NCBI GenBank assembly: GCA_964560325.1
Contig: CAZLLV010000396.1
Location: 1-24,055, forward strand
Source of the DNA: CAZLLV01 sp964560325
GTDB lineage: Bacteria; Acidobacteriota; Thermoanaerobaculia; Multivoradales; DATKCC01
Direction: 5' to 3'
DNA length: 24,055 bases
Made by a program: the position numbers and the translations under genes. Shown one piece after another: positions 1 to 8,900 of this stretch. Within the stretch, counting starts at the first letter, position 1. The number at the start of each line of letters is the position of its first letter. The notes under the pieces were generated by a model that had not been told where the DNA came from, did not search any database, and saw only the letters and a program-made list of their open reading frames with translations.

Positions 1-1343
1 TCGAGCTCGCCGGGAGCGACGACCTCGGCGTCGACGAGTCGGCGGTGGTAGGCGGCGATCGGGTCACGGGCGCTCCAGAAGGCCCACGCCTCGCGGTCGG
101 CGTATCCGCCCTCGACGAGCTCGGGATAGCCCCACGACGGCTGCGGGTCGCGACCGAGGTAGAGCATGTCGTCGTGGTGGGCGTGGCCGCACATGCGTAG
201 CGACACCAGCTCGACGAGCGAGGTGCCGAGCCCGGCACGGGCGCGCTCGGCGGCCCAGGCGAAACCGGCGGCGATCGCCTCCGGGTCGGTGCCGTCGAGA
301 GTGACGCCGGGGATGCCGTAGCCGACCGCCTTGTCGGCGAACACCCGCACCGCCGAGTTGTCGCGCACCGGCGTCGAGAGGGCGGTGCCGTTGTCCTCCA
401 CGCAGAAGATCGCCGGCAGCCGGCGGGCGGCGCAGACGTTGATCGCCTCGTGCCACTCGCCGAGCGACGTGCCGCCCTCGCCGATGAAGGTGACCGCCAC
501 CCGCAGGCCGTCCCCGTCCGGGCCGGGCAGCGGACCCTGGCGCTCGAAGGCGAAGGCGAGCCCGGCGCCGGTCAAAGCGGAGATCGAGAGCGGCGCCGCG
601 GCGGGGAGGATGCCGCGGTCGAAGTCGCCGATGTGGAGATCCTTGCCGTCCATCGGGGGCCCGGCCTTGCCCATCTGGGCGGCGAGGATGCGCCGCACCG
701 TCTCGGGGCGCGGGTGCATGCCGAGGGCGGCGCCGGCGGCGCGGATGAGCGGCGCCACCACGTCGCCCCGCCAGGAGCCGTCGTCGGCGCGCCAGCGGTC
801 GCCCCGGCGCAGACGGATCGTCGCGGCGTAGATCGCCTCCTGTCCGAGCGACCGGAAGCCCTTGCCCTGGAAAGCGCCGCCCTGGTAGCGCACCTCGCCG
901 CAGGCGAAGAACGCCTTCAGCCGGCTGTCGGTGGCGCGCGTGAGGAGCATCCCGCGCAGCATCTCCCGCTTCTCGCCGCGGGTGAGGGAGGCGGCGATCG
1001 CCGCGCGGCGGAGGAAGCCGTCGCAGCTCTCGACCAGCTCCGCGGCGGCCTGCGACAGGCGCTCGCCGGCGCTCCGGCCGGGGAGCGGGTCCGGCAGGTC
1101 GGCGGTCGCTCCGGCGAGCGCCTCGGCGGAGTAGCGGCGGGCGAGGGCGTCGCGCAGCGGCGCCCGCAGCGCCTCGACCCGCGCCTCCTCGCCGCCCGCG
1201 TGGTCGAAGCGGTCGACGCCCCGGCCGGACGCCTCCTCGAACGCCGCGCGCGCCAGGTCGAGGGCGAACGGGTGGCGCTCGGTCACGAACGCGGCGAAGC
1301 GGTCGGCGAGGCTCGTGGACGGGCTCCGGTCGAGAGTGGTCAC
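1..1343 (-). CDS. 2-oxoacid dehydrogenase E1 component, alpha-type (partial, runs off left edge)
   Basis: This is a thiamine-diphosphate-dependent E1 subunit of a pyruvate or branched-chain 2-oxoacid dehydrogenase, which decarboxylates a 2-oxoacid and passes the acyl group to E2 lipoate in the cytoplasm. I read the frame from a GTG at 1343; 447 codons are visible with no stop before the edge. The ThDP motif is visible as G288-E289-G290 followed by N318 in VEDNGT, a spacing of 30 residues, with GEG in place of the common GDG. FIGEGGTSLGEWHEAINV and the following VRVFADKAVGYGIPG stretch are typical of 2-oxoisovalerate-type alpha subunits. There is an extra N-terminal region of about 100 residues before the usual alpha start. 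The visible end, AAYHRRLVDAEVVAPGEL, looks like the end of an alpha domain, so either the gene stops just outside or it continues into a fused beta domain. Substrate cannot be settled here. No Shine-Dalgarno precedes the GTG, which sits directly after a promoter-like sequence. Confidence 0.85.
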   Translation of the reverse strand, partial: MTTLDRSPSTSLADRFAAFVTERHPFALDLARAAFEEASGRGVDRFDHAGGEEARVEALRAPLRDALARRYSAEALAGATADLPDPLPGRSAGERLSQAAAELVESCDGFLRRAAIAASLTRGEKREMLRGMLLTRATDSRLKAFFACGEVRYQGGAFQGKGFRSLGQEAIYAATIRLRRGDRWRADDGSWRGDVVAPLIRAAGAALGMHPRPETVRRILAAQMGKAGPPMDGKDLHIGDFDRGILPAAAPLSISALTGAGLAFAFERQGPLPGPDGDGLRVAVTFIGEGGTSLGEWHEAINVCAARRLPAIFCVEDNGTALSTPVRDNSAVRVFADKAVGYGIPGVTLDGTDPEAIAAGFAWAAERARAGLGTSLVELVSLRMCGHAHHDDMLYLGRDPQPSWGYPELVEGGYADREAWAFWSARDPIAAYHRRLVDAEVVAPGEL

Positions 1344-1349
1344 GGGCGG

Positions 1350-1378
1350 ATCGTAACCGCCCCGTCACGACGGGACAA
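1350..1378 (-). promoter_or_regulatory. Putative leaderless promoter of the E1 gene
   Basis: On the minus strand TTGTCC (1373-1378) and TACGAT (1350-1355) are separated by exactly 17 bp. Each matches four of six positions of the sigma-70 consensus boxes. Only six bases lie between TACGAT and the GTG start at 1343, so transcription would begin at or next to the start codon. This is a pattern match only, without expression evidence. Confidence 0.45.
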
Positions 1379-1457
1379 GGCTCGCGTGGCCCCGCTCGGC
1401 GTTGTCACGCGAGCCCTGTCTCCTTTCGGCGACGCTCGACACTGGATAGGTTGACGC

Positions 1458-1500
1458 GGAGGCCCCTCCCGGGGCCGGTCGTCGGCCTCGGGGGGCCTCC
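1458..1500 (+). promoter_or_regulatory. 5' hairpin upstream of the secreted peptidase
   Basis: GGAGGCCCC (1458-1466) pairs perfectly with GGGGCCTCC (1492-1500). A second stem lies inside it (1471-1477 with 1483-1489, one G-U pair). The structure ends 13 nt before the Shine-Dalgarno AAGGAGG (1514-1520). It could be a 5' untranslated stability element, or a terminator for plus-strand transcription from the left; no run of T follows it. Confidence 0.45.
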
Positions 1501-1527
1501 GAAAACGCAGGGTAAGGAGGCTTTGAT

Positions 1528-2709
1528 ATGTCGATTTTCCGCCAAGAATCTTCTCCTCACCGCACGGAACGGGGCTGGGCGCTGATCCTGGCCCTCGTGG
1601 CGGCGCTCGCGCTGGTCGCGATGCCGGCCGCCGCGGCCGATCTCTCCGACGTCGTCTACGAGGTGGTCGACACCTCGCGGGCCGACGCCGAGGCGTTCTG
1701 GACCGAGGAGCGGCTGCGCGAGGCGCAGCCGATGCCGATGCCGACCGTGGATCCGAACGGGGAGGTTTCGGGGCTCACGAGGAAGGGCCCGCGGAGCTCG
1801 AGCGCCACGATGGTCCCCGGCGCGCTGCCGGGCGAGAAGGTCGGTTTCCTCGGCCCGTACGACCCGTCGGTCGAGAGCACGTTGACCCCGAAATGGGGCA
1901 CCGCGCCCTGGGTCTACAGCCGCTACCGCCTGTTCCCGGACAGCGTCGCGACCTACACCACCTATCCGTACTCGACGGTGGGCAAGCTCTTCTTCCAGGT
2001 TCCGGGCGTGGGGCTCTTCGTCTGCTCGGCGTCCGTGGTCAACGGCAAGAACTCGTCGACGGTCCTGACGGCGGGCCACTGCGTCTACAGCCCGCCGCCC
2101 GGCACCTTCGGCTACGTCGGGACGCACACGAACTTCGTCTTCATCCCGTCGCGTCGGGCCGGGGCCAACCCGGTCGGAACGTGGACCGCCGCCGTCTCGG
2201 CGACCACCGTCGGCTGGCAGTTCGGCTATCTCGAGTACGACGTGGGTGCCCTGGTCATGAACCGCGGTGGGCTGTCGAACAACCACGTGGCGACCGACAC
2301 CGGCTCGCTCGGCCTGCTGTTCGACGCACCGCAGGTGCAGCACTTCCACGGCATCGGCTACCCGCAGGGAGCGCGCAACCTGGCGCAGACGCAGCCAGGG
2401 CTCCAGTTCAACGGTGAGTATCAGGAGATCTGCACGGCCGCGACGGCGGGGACCGACCTGCCGACCGGCGGCCCCGGTGATCCGCGCACGCTCGGCATCG
2501 GATGTGACTCGACCGGCGGCACGTCGGGCGGCCCGTGGATCGTCAACTTCAGCGGCTACCTGGCGAAGCAGAACAACCTGATCAACAGCGTGTTCAGCTA
2601 CCGCTACACGGGCCCCAACCCGCCGGCGAACCTGCAGATTTACGGCCCGTACTTCGGCGCCGCGGCCCAGAACCTCTGGAGCTTCGCGAGCGGCTACCCG
2701 ATTCCGTGA
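1528..2709 (+). CDS. Secreted trypsin/V8-like serine peptidase
   Basis: This is a 393-residue exported endopeptidase of the chymotrypsin fold (S1 family, closest in feel to glutamyl endopeptidase-like S1B members). The ATG at 1528 follows AAGGAGG with a 7-nt spacer, a near-ideal start. A Sec signal peptide is seen at about residues 15-37 (hydrophobic WALILALVAALALVAMPAAAA). Residues 38-120 look like a propeptide or N-terminal extension. The catalytic triad is readable: H184 in TAGHC, D238 in EYDVGAL, and S333 in GGTSGGPW. Cysteines at SVCSAS-like and GHC positions and around residues 301 and 327 could form the usual disulfides. The protein ends without a cell-wall or membrane anchor, so it is probably released to the periplasm or medium. 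The next gene downstream is a diguanylate cyclase, separated by a strong hairpin, so this looks like a single-gene transcript. The substrate is unknown. Confidence 0.9.
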   Translation: MSIFRQESSPHRTERGWALILALVAALALVAMPAAAADLSDVVYEVVDTSRADAEAFWTEERLREAQPMPMPTVDPNGEVSGLTRKGPRSSSATMVPGALPGEKVGFLGPYDPSVESTLTPKWGTAPWVYSRYRLFPDSVATYTTYPYSTVGKLFFQVPGVGLFVCSASVVNGKNSSTVLTAGHCVYSPPPGTFGYVGTHTNFVFIPSRRAGANPVGTWTAAVSATTVGWQFGYLEYDVGALVMNRGGLSNNHVATDTGSLGLLFDAPQVQHFHGIGYPQGARNLAQTQPGLQFNGEYQEICTAATAGTDLPTGGPGDPRTLGIGCDSTGGTSGGPWIVNFSGYLAKQNNLINSVFSYRYTGPNPPANLQIYGPYFGAAAQNLWSFASGYPIP

Positions 2710-2746
2710 GAGCCCTCGCCCTTCCCCTCCTCTGAAGTCGTTCTCC

Positions 2747-2772
2747 GGCCCCCGCCGTCCGCGGCGGGGGCC
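2747..2772 (+). terminator. Terminator-like hairpin after the serine peptidase
   Basis: An 11-bp perfect GC stem (2747-2757 with 2762-2772) closes a 4-nt loop, TCCG, 38 nt after the stop codon. The tail GCCCTTCCTC is only weakly pyrimidine-rich, so it may act as an intrinsic terminator without a classic U-tract or as an mRNA 3' end stabiliser. Confidence 0.65.
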
Positions 2773-2846
2773 GCCCTTCCTCGGCGTCGGACGGACGCCG
2801 ACTCGCCGTTCGGTCCGCGCCCGACCGGCTCTCCCGCCGCCGGCCG

Positions 2847-5800
2847 ATGGGCGCCGGAAGCGTCCGGAGCGATCCTTCGGTCATGCCTGTCGAGACCGCT
2901 GTCGCTTCCCGGGGGAGGAGCGCGGAGAAGCGCCGATCCGCGACCCGCCGATCGCCCGCCCACACCGAGGCCGCCGAGCACCTGCGGCGCGCCAACACCC
3001 GCCTCGCCCTGCTCACCGAGATCGTCACCGGCCTCGGCGGCTCGACGAGCCGCGAGCGCGCCGCCCGGGAGGTGATCGAGCGCCTGGCCGGCGCCCTCGA
3101 CGGCATCCGTGTCGGTTTCTCGACGGTGCGCGCCGACGGCGCGATCGAGTCGCGGCTCGCGGCCGGCGCCTCGGACGGTCCCGGGCGCGACGGCGACGCG
3201 GTGGTGGGCGCCACGCTGGTGCCGATCGCCCATTACCATCGGGCGCTCCGCCGCCAGGAGCTCGTGACGGTGGCCGACGTGCGGAGCGACCCGCTCCTCG
3301 GCTCCGCCACCGAGCGCCTCGAGGCGGACGGCATCCGGGCGCTGCTGGCGGTCGGCTTTCCGCGCACGGAGGAGCTGACCGACGTGCTGTCGTTCGAATC
3401 CCCGGTGCCGCGCGCCTGGCGCGAGGAGGACGCCTCGATGCTCCTGGAGGTCGCGGCCTACCTCTTCCTCGCCCTCCAGGAGGCCGGCTACCAGGAGGAG
3501 CGGGAGCGCGCCTATGCGGTCCAGGCGCGGACCGTCTCGCGCCTCACGACCCTGGTCGAGTCGGTCCAGGTCGGCGTGCTCGAGGAGGACGAGGACCGGA
3601 CCATCTCGCTGGTCAACCGGGCGTTCTGCGACATGTTCCACCTCCCGCCGCCGGAGGAGCTGATCGGCAAGCCGACCCGCGGAACCCTGCGCTCGACCCG
3701 GGAGCTGTTCGTCGACCCGGAGGGGTTCCTCGCCGGGGTCGACGAGCGGATCCGCCGCAAGGAGCGGGTGCTCGACGAAGAGATCGTCCTCGTCGACGGC
3801 CGCATCCTGGAGCGCGATTACCTGCCGGGCTCGAGCCACGAGGGGTTTCGCGGGCACTTCTGGGTGTTCCGCGACATCACCGTGCACAAGGAGACGGCGG
3901 AGAAGGCACGACGCTCGGCGGAGCGCTACCGGGACTTCGTCGAGAACGGCGTGGCGCTCGCCTGGAGCCACGACCTCGACGGCCGCGTGCTCTCCGCCAA
4001 CCGCTCGCTCGCGGAGGCGGTCGGTGCGCCGACGCCGGAGGAGCTGGTCGGGCGGCTGATCCCGGACGTGGTCGATCCCGAGTACGGCCAGACCTGGGAG
4101 GAGTACATCGGGGAGATCCGGGAGCAGGGCGTGGCGCGGGGCCGCTTTCGGCTGCAATGCTTCGACGGATCGAAGCGCATCCTCGCCTTCAGCAACGTGC
4201 TGCGAAAGGACGAGAACGGCCAGCCGGTGGTGCGGGGGTTCGGCGAGAACGTCACCCAGCACGCCGAGGCCGAGGCGGCGCTCCGGCGCCGCAGCGAGCT
4301 CGAGCAGCGGCTGGTCGAGATCTCGGCCCGGCTGATGAGCTCGACCACCGCGGCGCTGGGGGAGGCGATCGGGCAGTGTCTGGACCAGCTCGGCCCGAGC
4401 CTCCGCTCGGACGATTCGGTCCTCTTCCTGCTCGACGAGAGCGCGACCGTCCTCCGGGCGTACCAGGCCGCCGGTGCCTCGCCGGGGTCCGCGCGGGAGG
4501 CGTGGCCGGACACCCTCGCGGTCGCCGACCTGCCGCACGCGATGGCGGACCTCGGCCGGCTGGAGCCGTTCCGGGTGCGGCGGCGCGAAGACCTTCCCGG
4601 CGCCTCCGGCGAGCTCGGTCTGTGCGAGCGACTCGGACTGCGGTCGCTCCTCTGCGTGCCGGTCTCCACCCGCGGCCGGCTGCTCGGGTTCGTCGGTCTG
4701 GCCGGCGTCGAGGCCGAGCGCGAGTGGCCGGACGACGAGGTGGCGATCGTGCGGGTGATCGGCGACATCCTGGGCGGCGCCCTCGAGCGCAAGCGCGCCG
4801 AAGAGGAGCTCTCGGCCGCCAACCTGGCGCTCGCCGCCGCCAACCGGGTGCTCGAGCAGACCCAGCGCAAGATGGAGCTGCTGAACGAGATGGGCGAGCT
4901 GCTCCTGACCGCGCGCGAGGCGACCGAGGCGCGGAGCGTGCTCCGCACCTTCCTGCCCCGGATGTTCGAAGGCTGCTCCGGCTCCGCCCACCTCCAGGGG
5001 CCGGAGGTGGGAGAGACCCTCGACACGGTGGTGACCTGGGGCCCGAGCCAGCCGGCGCCGGTTCCGGTCGCGATCGGCGACTGCTGGGCCCTGCGCCGGA
5101 GCCGCCTCCACCTGGTCGGCGGACCGGGCGAAGGGCCCGCGTGCCCGCACGCCGAGGTCGCGGGGGAGGAGAAGAGCCTCTGCGTCCCGCTCCAGGCGAA
5201 CGGCAACCTCCTCGGCCTGCTCCATCTGCGGCAGGCCCGGGTGCGCCCGGCCGGCGTGGACGTGGCCGAGCTCGCCGACCTGCGGCAGGTGGCGATCAAC
5301 ACCGCCGAGCAGATCTCCCTCGGGCTCTGGAACCTCCAGCTCCGCGAAGGTCTGCGGACGCAGGCCCTGGAGGACCCGTTGACCGGCCTGCGCAACCGGC
5401 GCTACCTGGAAGAGCGGCTGAGCCACGAGCTGCGGCGGGCGACCCGCGCGGCGACGCCGCTGGCGGTGCTGATGATCGACCTCGACCACTTCAAGCGGGT
5501 CAACGACCTCTTCGGCCACGCGGCGGGCGACCGGATGCTGGTCCGGGTGGCGCGCTTCCTCGAGGGGACCGTGCGGACCGAAGACGTGGTGGCGCGCTAC
5601 GGCGGCGAGGAGTTCACCGTCATCCTGCCCGGTACCCGCGGGCCGGATGCCCGCTGGGTGGCGGAGAAGCTGCGCAAGGGGGCGCGCCGGCTCGGAGGGG
5701 AGCTGTCCGGTGACGCGGGGGAGGCGCGGGTGACCTTCTCGATCGGCGTCGCCATCCACCCGGACCACGGCGCCACGGTACACGACCTGCTGGAGGCGGC

Positions 5801-5897
5801 GGACGCGGCGCTCTACCAGGCGAAGCGAGAGGGGCGCGACCGCGTGCTGGTGGCGGGCGAGGACGGGTTGCCGGAGGTGCTGGACGAGGTCGGTTGA
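2847..5897 (+). CDS. Diguanylate cyclase with GAF-PAS-PAS-GAF-GAF sensor array
   Basis: This 1016-residue cytoplasmic protein should make cyclic di-GMP from two GTP. Reading from the N-terminus I see a GAF-like region (about 50-218), a PAS region (about 230-350, ending in the typical FRDITVHK), a second PAS (about 357-478), a GAF (about 486-655), a third GAF (about 677-830, with the DCWALRR and ACPHAE cysteine elements seen in many cyclase-linked GAFs), and a C-terminal GGDEF domain (about 838-1000). The active-site loop is GGEEF at residues 919-923, so it should be catalytic. RTED at 910-913, five residues before it, is an intact RxxD inhibitory product-binding site. No transmembrane segment is seen, so inputs are probably intracellular ligands. 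The start is uncertain: ATG at 2847 has no ribosome-binding site, and an in-frame ATG at 2883 is the alternative. The stop lies 60 nt before the start I choose for the transporter-hydrolase fusion, so the two may be cotranscribed. Confidence 0.92.
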   Translation: MGAGSVRSDPSVMPVETAVASRGRSAEKRRSATRRSPAHTEAAEHLRRANTRLALLTEIVTGLGGSTSRERAAREVIERLAGALDGIRVGFSTVRADGAIESRLAAGASDGPGRDGDAVVGATLVPIAHYHRALRRQELVTVADVRSDPLLGSATERLEADGIRALLAVGFPRTEELTDVLSFESPVPRAWREEDASMLLEVAAYLFLALQEAGYQEERERAYAVQARTVSRLTTLVESVQVGVLEEDEDRTISLVNRAFCDMFHLPPPEELIGKPTRGTLRSTRELFVDPEGFLAGVDERIRRKERVLDEEIVLVDGRILERDYLPGSSHEGFRGHFWVFRDITVHKETAEKARRSAERYRDFVENGVALAWSHDLDGRVLSANRSLAEAVGAPTPEELVGRLIPDVVDPEYGQTWEEYIGEIREQGVARGRFRLQCFDGSKRILAFSNVLRKDENGQPVVRGFGENVTQHAEAEAALRRRSELEQRLVEISARLMSSTTAALGEAIGQCLDQLGPSLRSDDSVLFLLDESATVLRAYQAAGASPGSAREAWPDTLAVADLPHAMADLGRLEPFRVRRREDLPGASGELGLCERLGLRSLLCVPVSTRGRLLGFVGLAGVEAEREWPDDEVAIVRVIGDILGGALERKRAEEELSAANLALAAANRVLEQTQRKMELLNEMGELLLTAREATEARSVLRTFLPRMFEGCSGSAHLQGPEVGETLDTVVTWGPSQPAPVPVAIGDCWALRRSRLHLVGGPGEGPACPHAEVAGEEKSLCVPLQANGNLLGLLHLRQARVRPAGVDVAELADLRQVAINTAEQISLGLWNLQLREGLRTQALEDPLTGLRNRRYLEERLSHELRRATRAATPLAVLMIDLDHFKRVNDLFGHAAGDRMLVRVARFLEGTVRTEDVVARYGGEEFTVILPGTRGPDARWVAEKLRKGARRLGGELSGDAGEARVTFSIGVAIHPDHGATVHDLLEAADAALYQAKREGRDRVLVAGEDGLPEVLDEVG

Positions 5898-5923
5898 CGC
5901 TCGTTTGGGGGCGTGGGTGGCGG

Positions 5924-5940
5924 CGGGCCGGGTCGGCCCG
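5924..5940 (+). terminator. Short GC hairpin between the cyclase and the fusion gene
   Basis: CGGGCCG (5924-5930) and CGGCCCG (5934-5940) form a 7-bp stem with a GGT loop in the 60-nt gap. It could attenuate or end cyclase transcription just before the putative -10 of the next gene. No T-run follows. Confidence 0.3.
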
Positions 5941-5943
5941 GGT

Positions 5944-5949
5944 TAGACT
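5944..5949 (+). promoter_or_regulatory. Possible -10 element of the transporter-hydrolase fusion
   Basis: TAGACT lies 8 nt before the GTG at 5958. There is no Shine-Dalgarno, and no recognisable -35 at 16-18 bp. The arrangement resembles other starts in this window where a -10-like hexamer almost touches the start codon. Weak on its own. Confidence 0.3.
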
Positions 5950-5957
5950 CGCGGCCC

Positions 5958-8900
5958 GTGGCGAAGACCGAACGAGAGCGCCTGACGCTCGCGGGGGTGC
6001 TCGCGAGCCTCGGCCCCGGCCTGGTGTGGGCGGCGGCGGCGGTCGGCGTGTCGCACCTCGTGCAGTCGACCCGTGCCGGCGCCTCCTACGGCTTCGCGCT
6101 CGTCTGGGTGGTGATCCTCGCCAACGTCCTCAAGTACCCCTTCTTCGAGTACGGACCGCGCTACGCCGCCGCGACCGGCGAAAGCCTGGTCGACGGCTAC
6201 CGACGGCAGGGGCGGTGGGCGGTCTGGGCGTACTTCTTCCTCACCCTCGGGACGATGTTCGCGGTGCTGGCGGCGGTCACCTTCGTCACCGGCGGCCTCG
6301 CGACCCAGCTCTTCGGCGAGGCGCTCTCGCCCTTCGCCTACAGCGCCGTGGTGCTGGCGGTCTGCGCGGTGGTGCTGGTGCCCGGGCAGTACCCGCTCCT
6401 CGACAAGCTGGTCAAGGCGATCATGGCGCTCCTCGCGGTCTCGACGGTCGCGGCGGTCGCCGCCGCGGCGCTCGCGGGCGAGGGGCGGGCCGCCGCCGGG
6501 CCGGCCGCAGAGCTCGACCTCCTCGGGCCGGCGACCTTCCCGTTCCTGATCGCCCTCGTCGGCTGGATGCCCTCGGCGATCGACATCTCGGTCTGGCACT
6601 CGCTCTGGACGCTCGAGCGGGCGAAGGAGACCAAGCACCGGCCGCTCCTCCGCGAGGCTCTCTTCGACTTCAATCTCGGCTACGCCGGCACGGCGGTCCT
6701 CGCCCTCCTCTTCCTGTCGCTCGGCGCCCTGGTCTTCCACGGCTCGGGCCAGGAGGTGGCGGAGAGTCCGGCCGGCTTCGCCTACCAGCTCTTCGACCTG
6801 TACACGGCGGCGCTCGGCCCCTGGGCCCGGCCGATCATCGTGGTGGCGGCGTTCACCACCATGTTCTCGACCACCCTGACGGTGGCGGACGCGTTCCCGC
6901 GGGCGCTCCAGCGCACGACCGAGATCCTGGCGCCCCGCCTGTCGGGTGGGCCGGCGGGCGCGGGGGCCGAGGGGCGGCGCTCGCCGGTCCTCTACTGGGG
7001 CTGGATGCTGGTGCTGGTCGCGGGCGCGCTCCTGCTGATGAGCGTCTTCCGGTCGAGCCTGACCGGCATGGTCGACTTCGCGACCACCCTGTCGTTTCTC
7101 ACCTCGCCCTTCCTCGGCTACCTCAACTCCGGGGCGGTGACCGCGCCGCCCGTGCGGGCGGCGGCGCGGCCGCCCGGTTGGCTGCGGGCGCTGACCTGGA
7201 TCGGCCTCGCGTTCGGCGTGGTCTTCGGCGTGGTCTTCCTCGCCGGCCGCTTCCTGACCGCGGAGCCGGAGGAGCCGGCGCCGCCGACCGAGGCGGTGGC
7301 CGCGGCGGTGTCGGCGGCCGAGCTCCCGGAGACGGGCGCGGCGGCGGGGGCGAATTTGCTCCTGGTCACCCTGGACACGACCCGCGCCGACCGGCTCGGC
7401 AGCTACGGCGCCGCCGATGCCGCGACCCCGAACCTCGACCGCCTCGCCGAGCGCGGGCTCCGCTTCGTCGACGCCGTCTCGCCGGTGCCGATGACCCTGC
7501 CGGCCCACGCCACCGTGATGACCGGGCTCGATCCGCCGGCGCACGCCGTGCGCGTCAACGGCGAGGCGCCGCTCGCGGCCGAGCACGAGACGCTCGCCGA
7601 GGCGCTCGCCGGCGCCGGCTACCGGACCGGCGCCTTCGTCTCCTCCTTCGTCCTCGATCCGCGCTTCGGCCTCGGCCAGGGGTTCGGCACCTACGACGCG
7701 ACGCTCGAGGCGACCCGCGCCGCGGCCCTCGAGCCGCAGGTCGAGCGGGGGGCGTCCTCGGTGACCACGGCCGCCCTCGGCTGGCTCGCGGAGCGCGGGG
7801 AGGCGGAGGCCGGGTTCTTCCTCTGGGTCCACTACTTCGATCCCCACGACCCGTACGAGCCGCCGGAGCCGTTCGCCAGCCGCTTCCGCGACCGCCCCTA
7901 CGACGGCGAGATCGCCTACGTCGACTCCGAGCTCGGGCGGCTTCTCGACGCGGTGCCCCCAGACACGCTGATCGTGGTGGCCGGCGATCACGGAGAGAGC
8001 CTGGGGGAGCACGGGGAGCGCTACCACTCCCGGACGCTCTACGAGGGCGCGGTGCGGGTGCCGCTGATCGTGGCGCTCCCGGACCGCGGCCATGGCGGCG
8101 ATGGCGGAGCCGGAGGCGCGGTCGACGGCTTCGTCGTCACCCTGAGCGACCTCTACCCGACGCTGCTCGATCTGCTGGGCGTGCCGATCGACGAGGCGGC
8201 GCGGCGGCGGCTCGACGGCCGCTCGCTGGTGGCGGCTCCGGCCGGGGATGGGCGGAGCCGACTGGCCGAGCGGACGGTCTATCTCGAGACCCTGAACCCC
8301 TGGTACGACAACGGCTGGGCGCCGCTCTACGCCGCCCGCACACACGAGCGGAAATACGTCCGGGCACCCCGGCCCGAGCTCTACGATCTCGGCTCCGATC
8401 CGGGCGAGACGCGGAACCTGCTGGCGGAGGAGGGGAGCGCCGGCTCGTCGGCGGAGGCGCTGCGTCGCTTCCTCGACCGGCGCAGCCCGAACGATCTCGG
8501 GGCCGAGCTCGCGGCGGTCGGCGGCGGGGAGGTCGACCCGGAGGTCCGCCGGCGGCTCGAATCGCTCGGGTACCTGACGGCCGGCGGGGCTTCGGAGTCG
8601 AGAGCGGGCGGCGATCCCGCCGTGCCGTACGACGAGCTGCCCGACCCGAAGGAGATGCTGCCGCTGCTCGAGGAGCTCGCCGAGGGGCGGCGCGCCCTCG
8701 CGGCCGGCCGTCCGGCGGAGGCGGAGCGGAGCGCACGGCGCATCCTCGCCGGCGCACCGCGCGACCGCTCGGCCCTCCAGCTCCTCGCCGAGAGCTACGC
8801 CACGCGGGGCCGGGTCGAGGACGCGGAACGTGCGCTGCACCGGAGCGTCGAGATCGGCCCGACGATCGGCGCCTGCGTCCTCCTCGCGCAGGTGGTCCTC

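Noticed and set aside
2694..5783. Antisense open frame of 1029 codons across the diguanylate cyclase
   Set aside because: It overlaps a gene with complete GGDEF motifs and reads as Arg/Pro/Leu-rich filler.
5913..5957. Earlier GTG start for the transporter-hydrolase fusion
   Set aside because: It would encode a Gly/Pro/Arg stretch from a hairpin; family homology begins just after GTG 5958.
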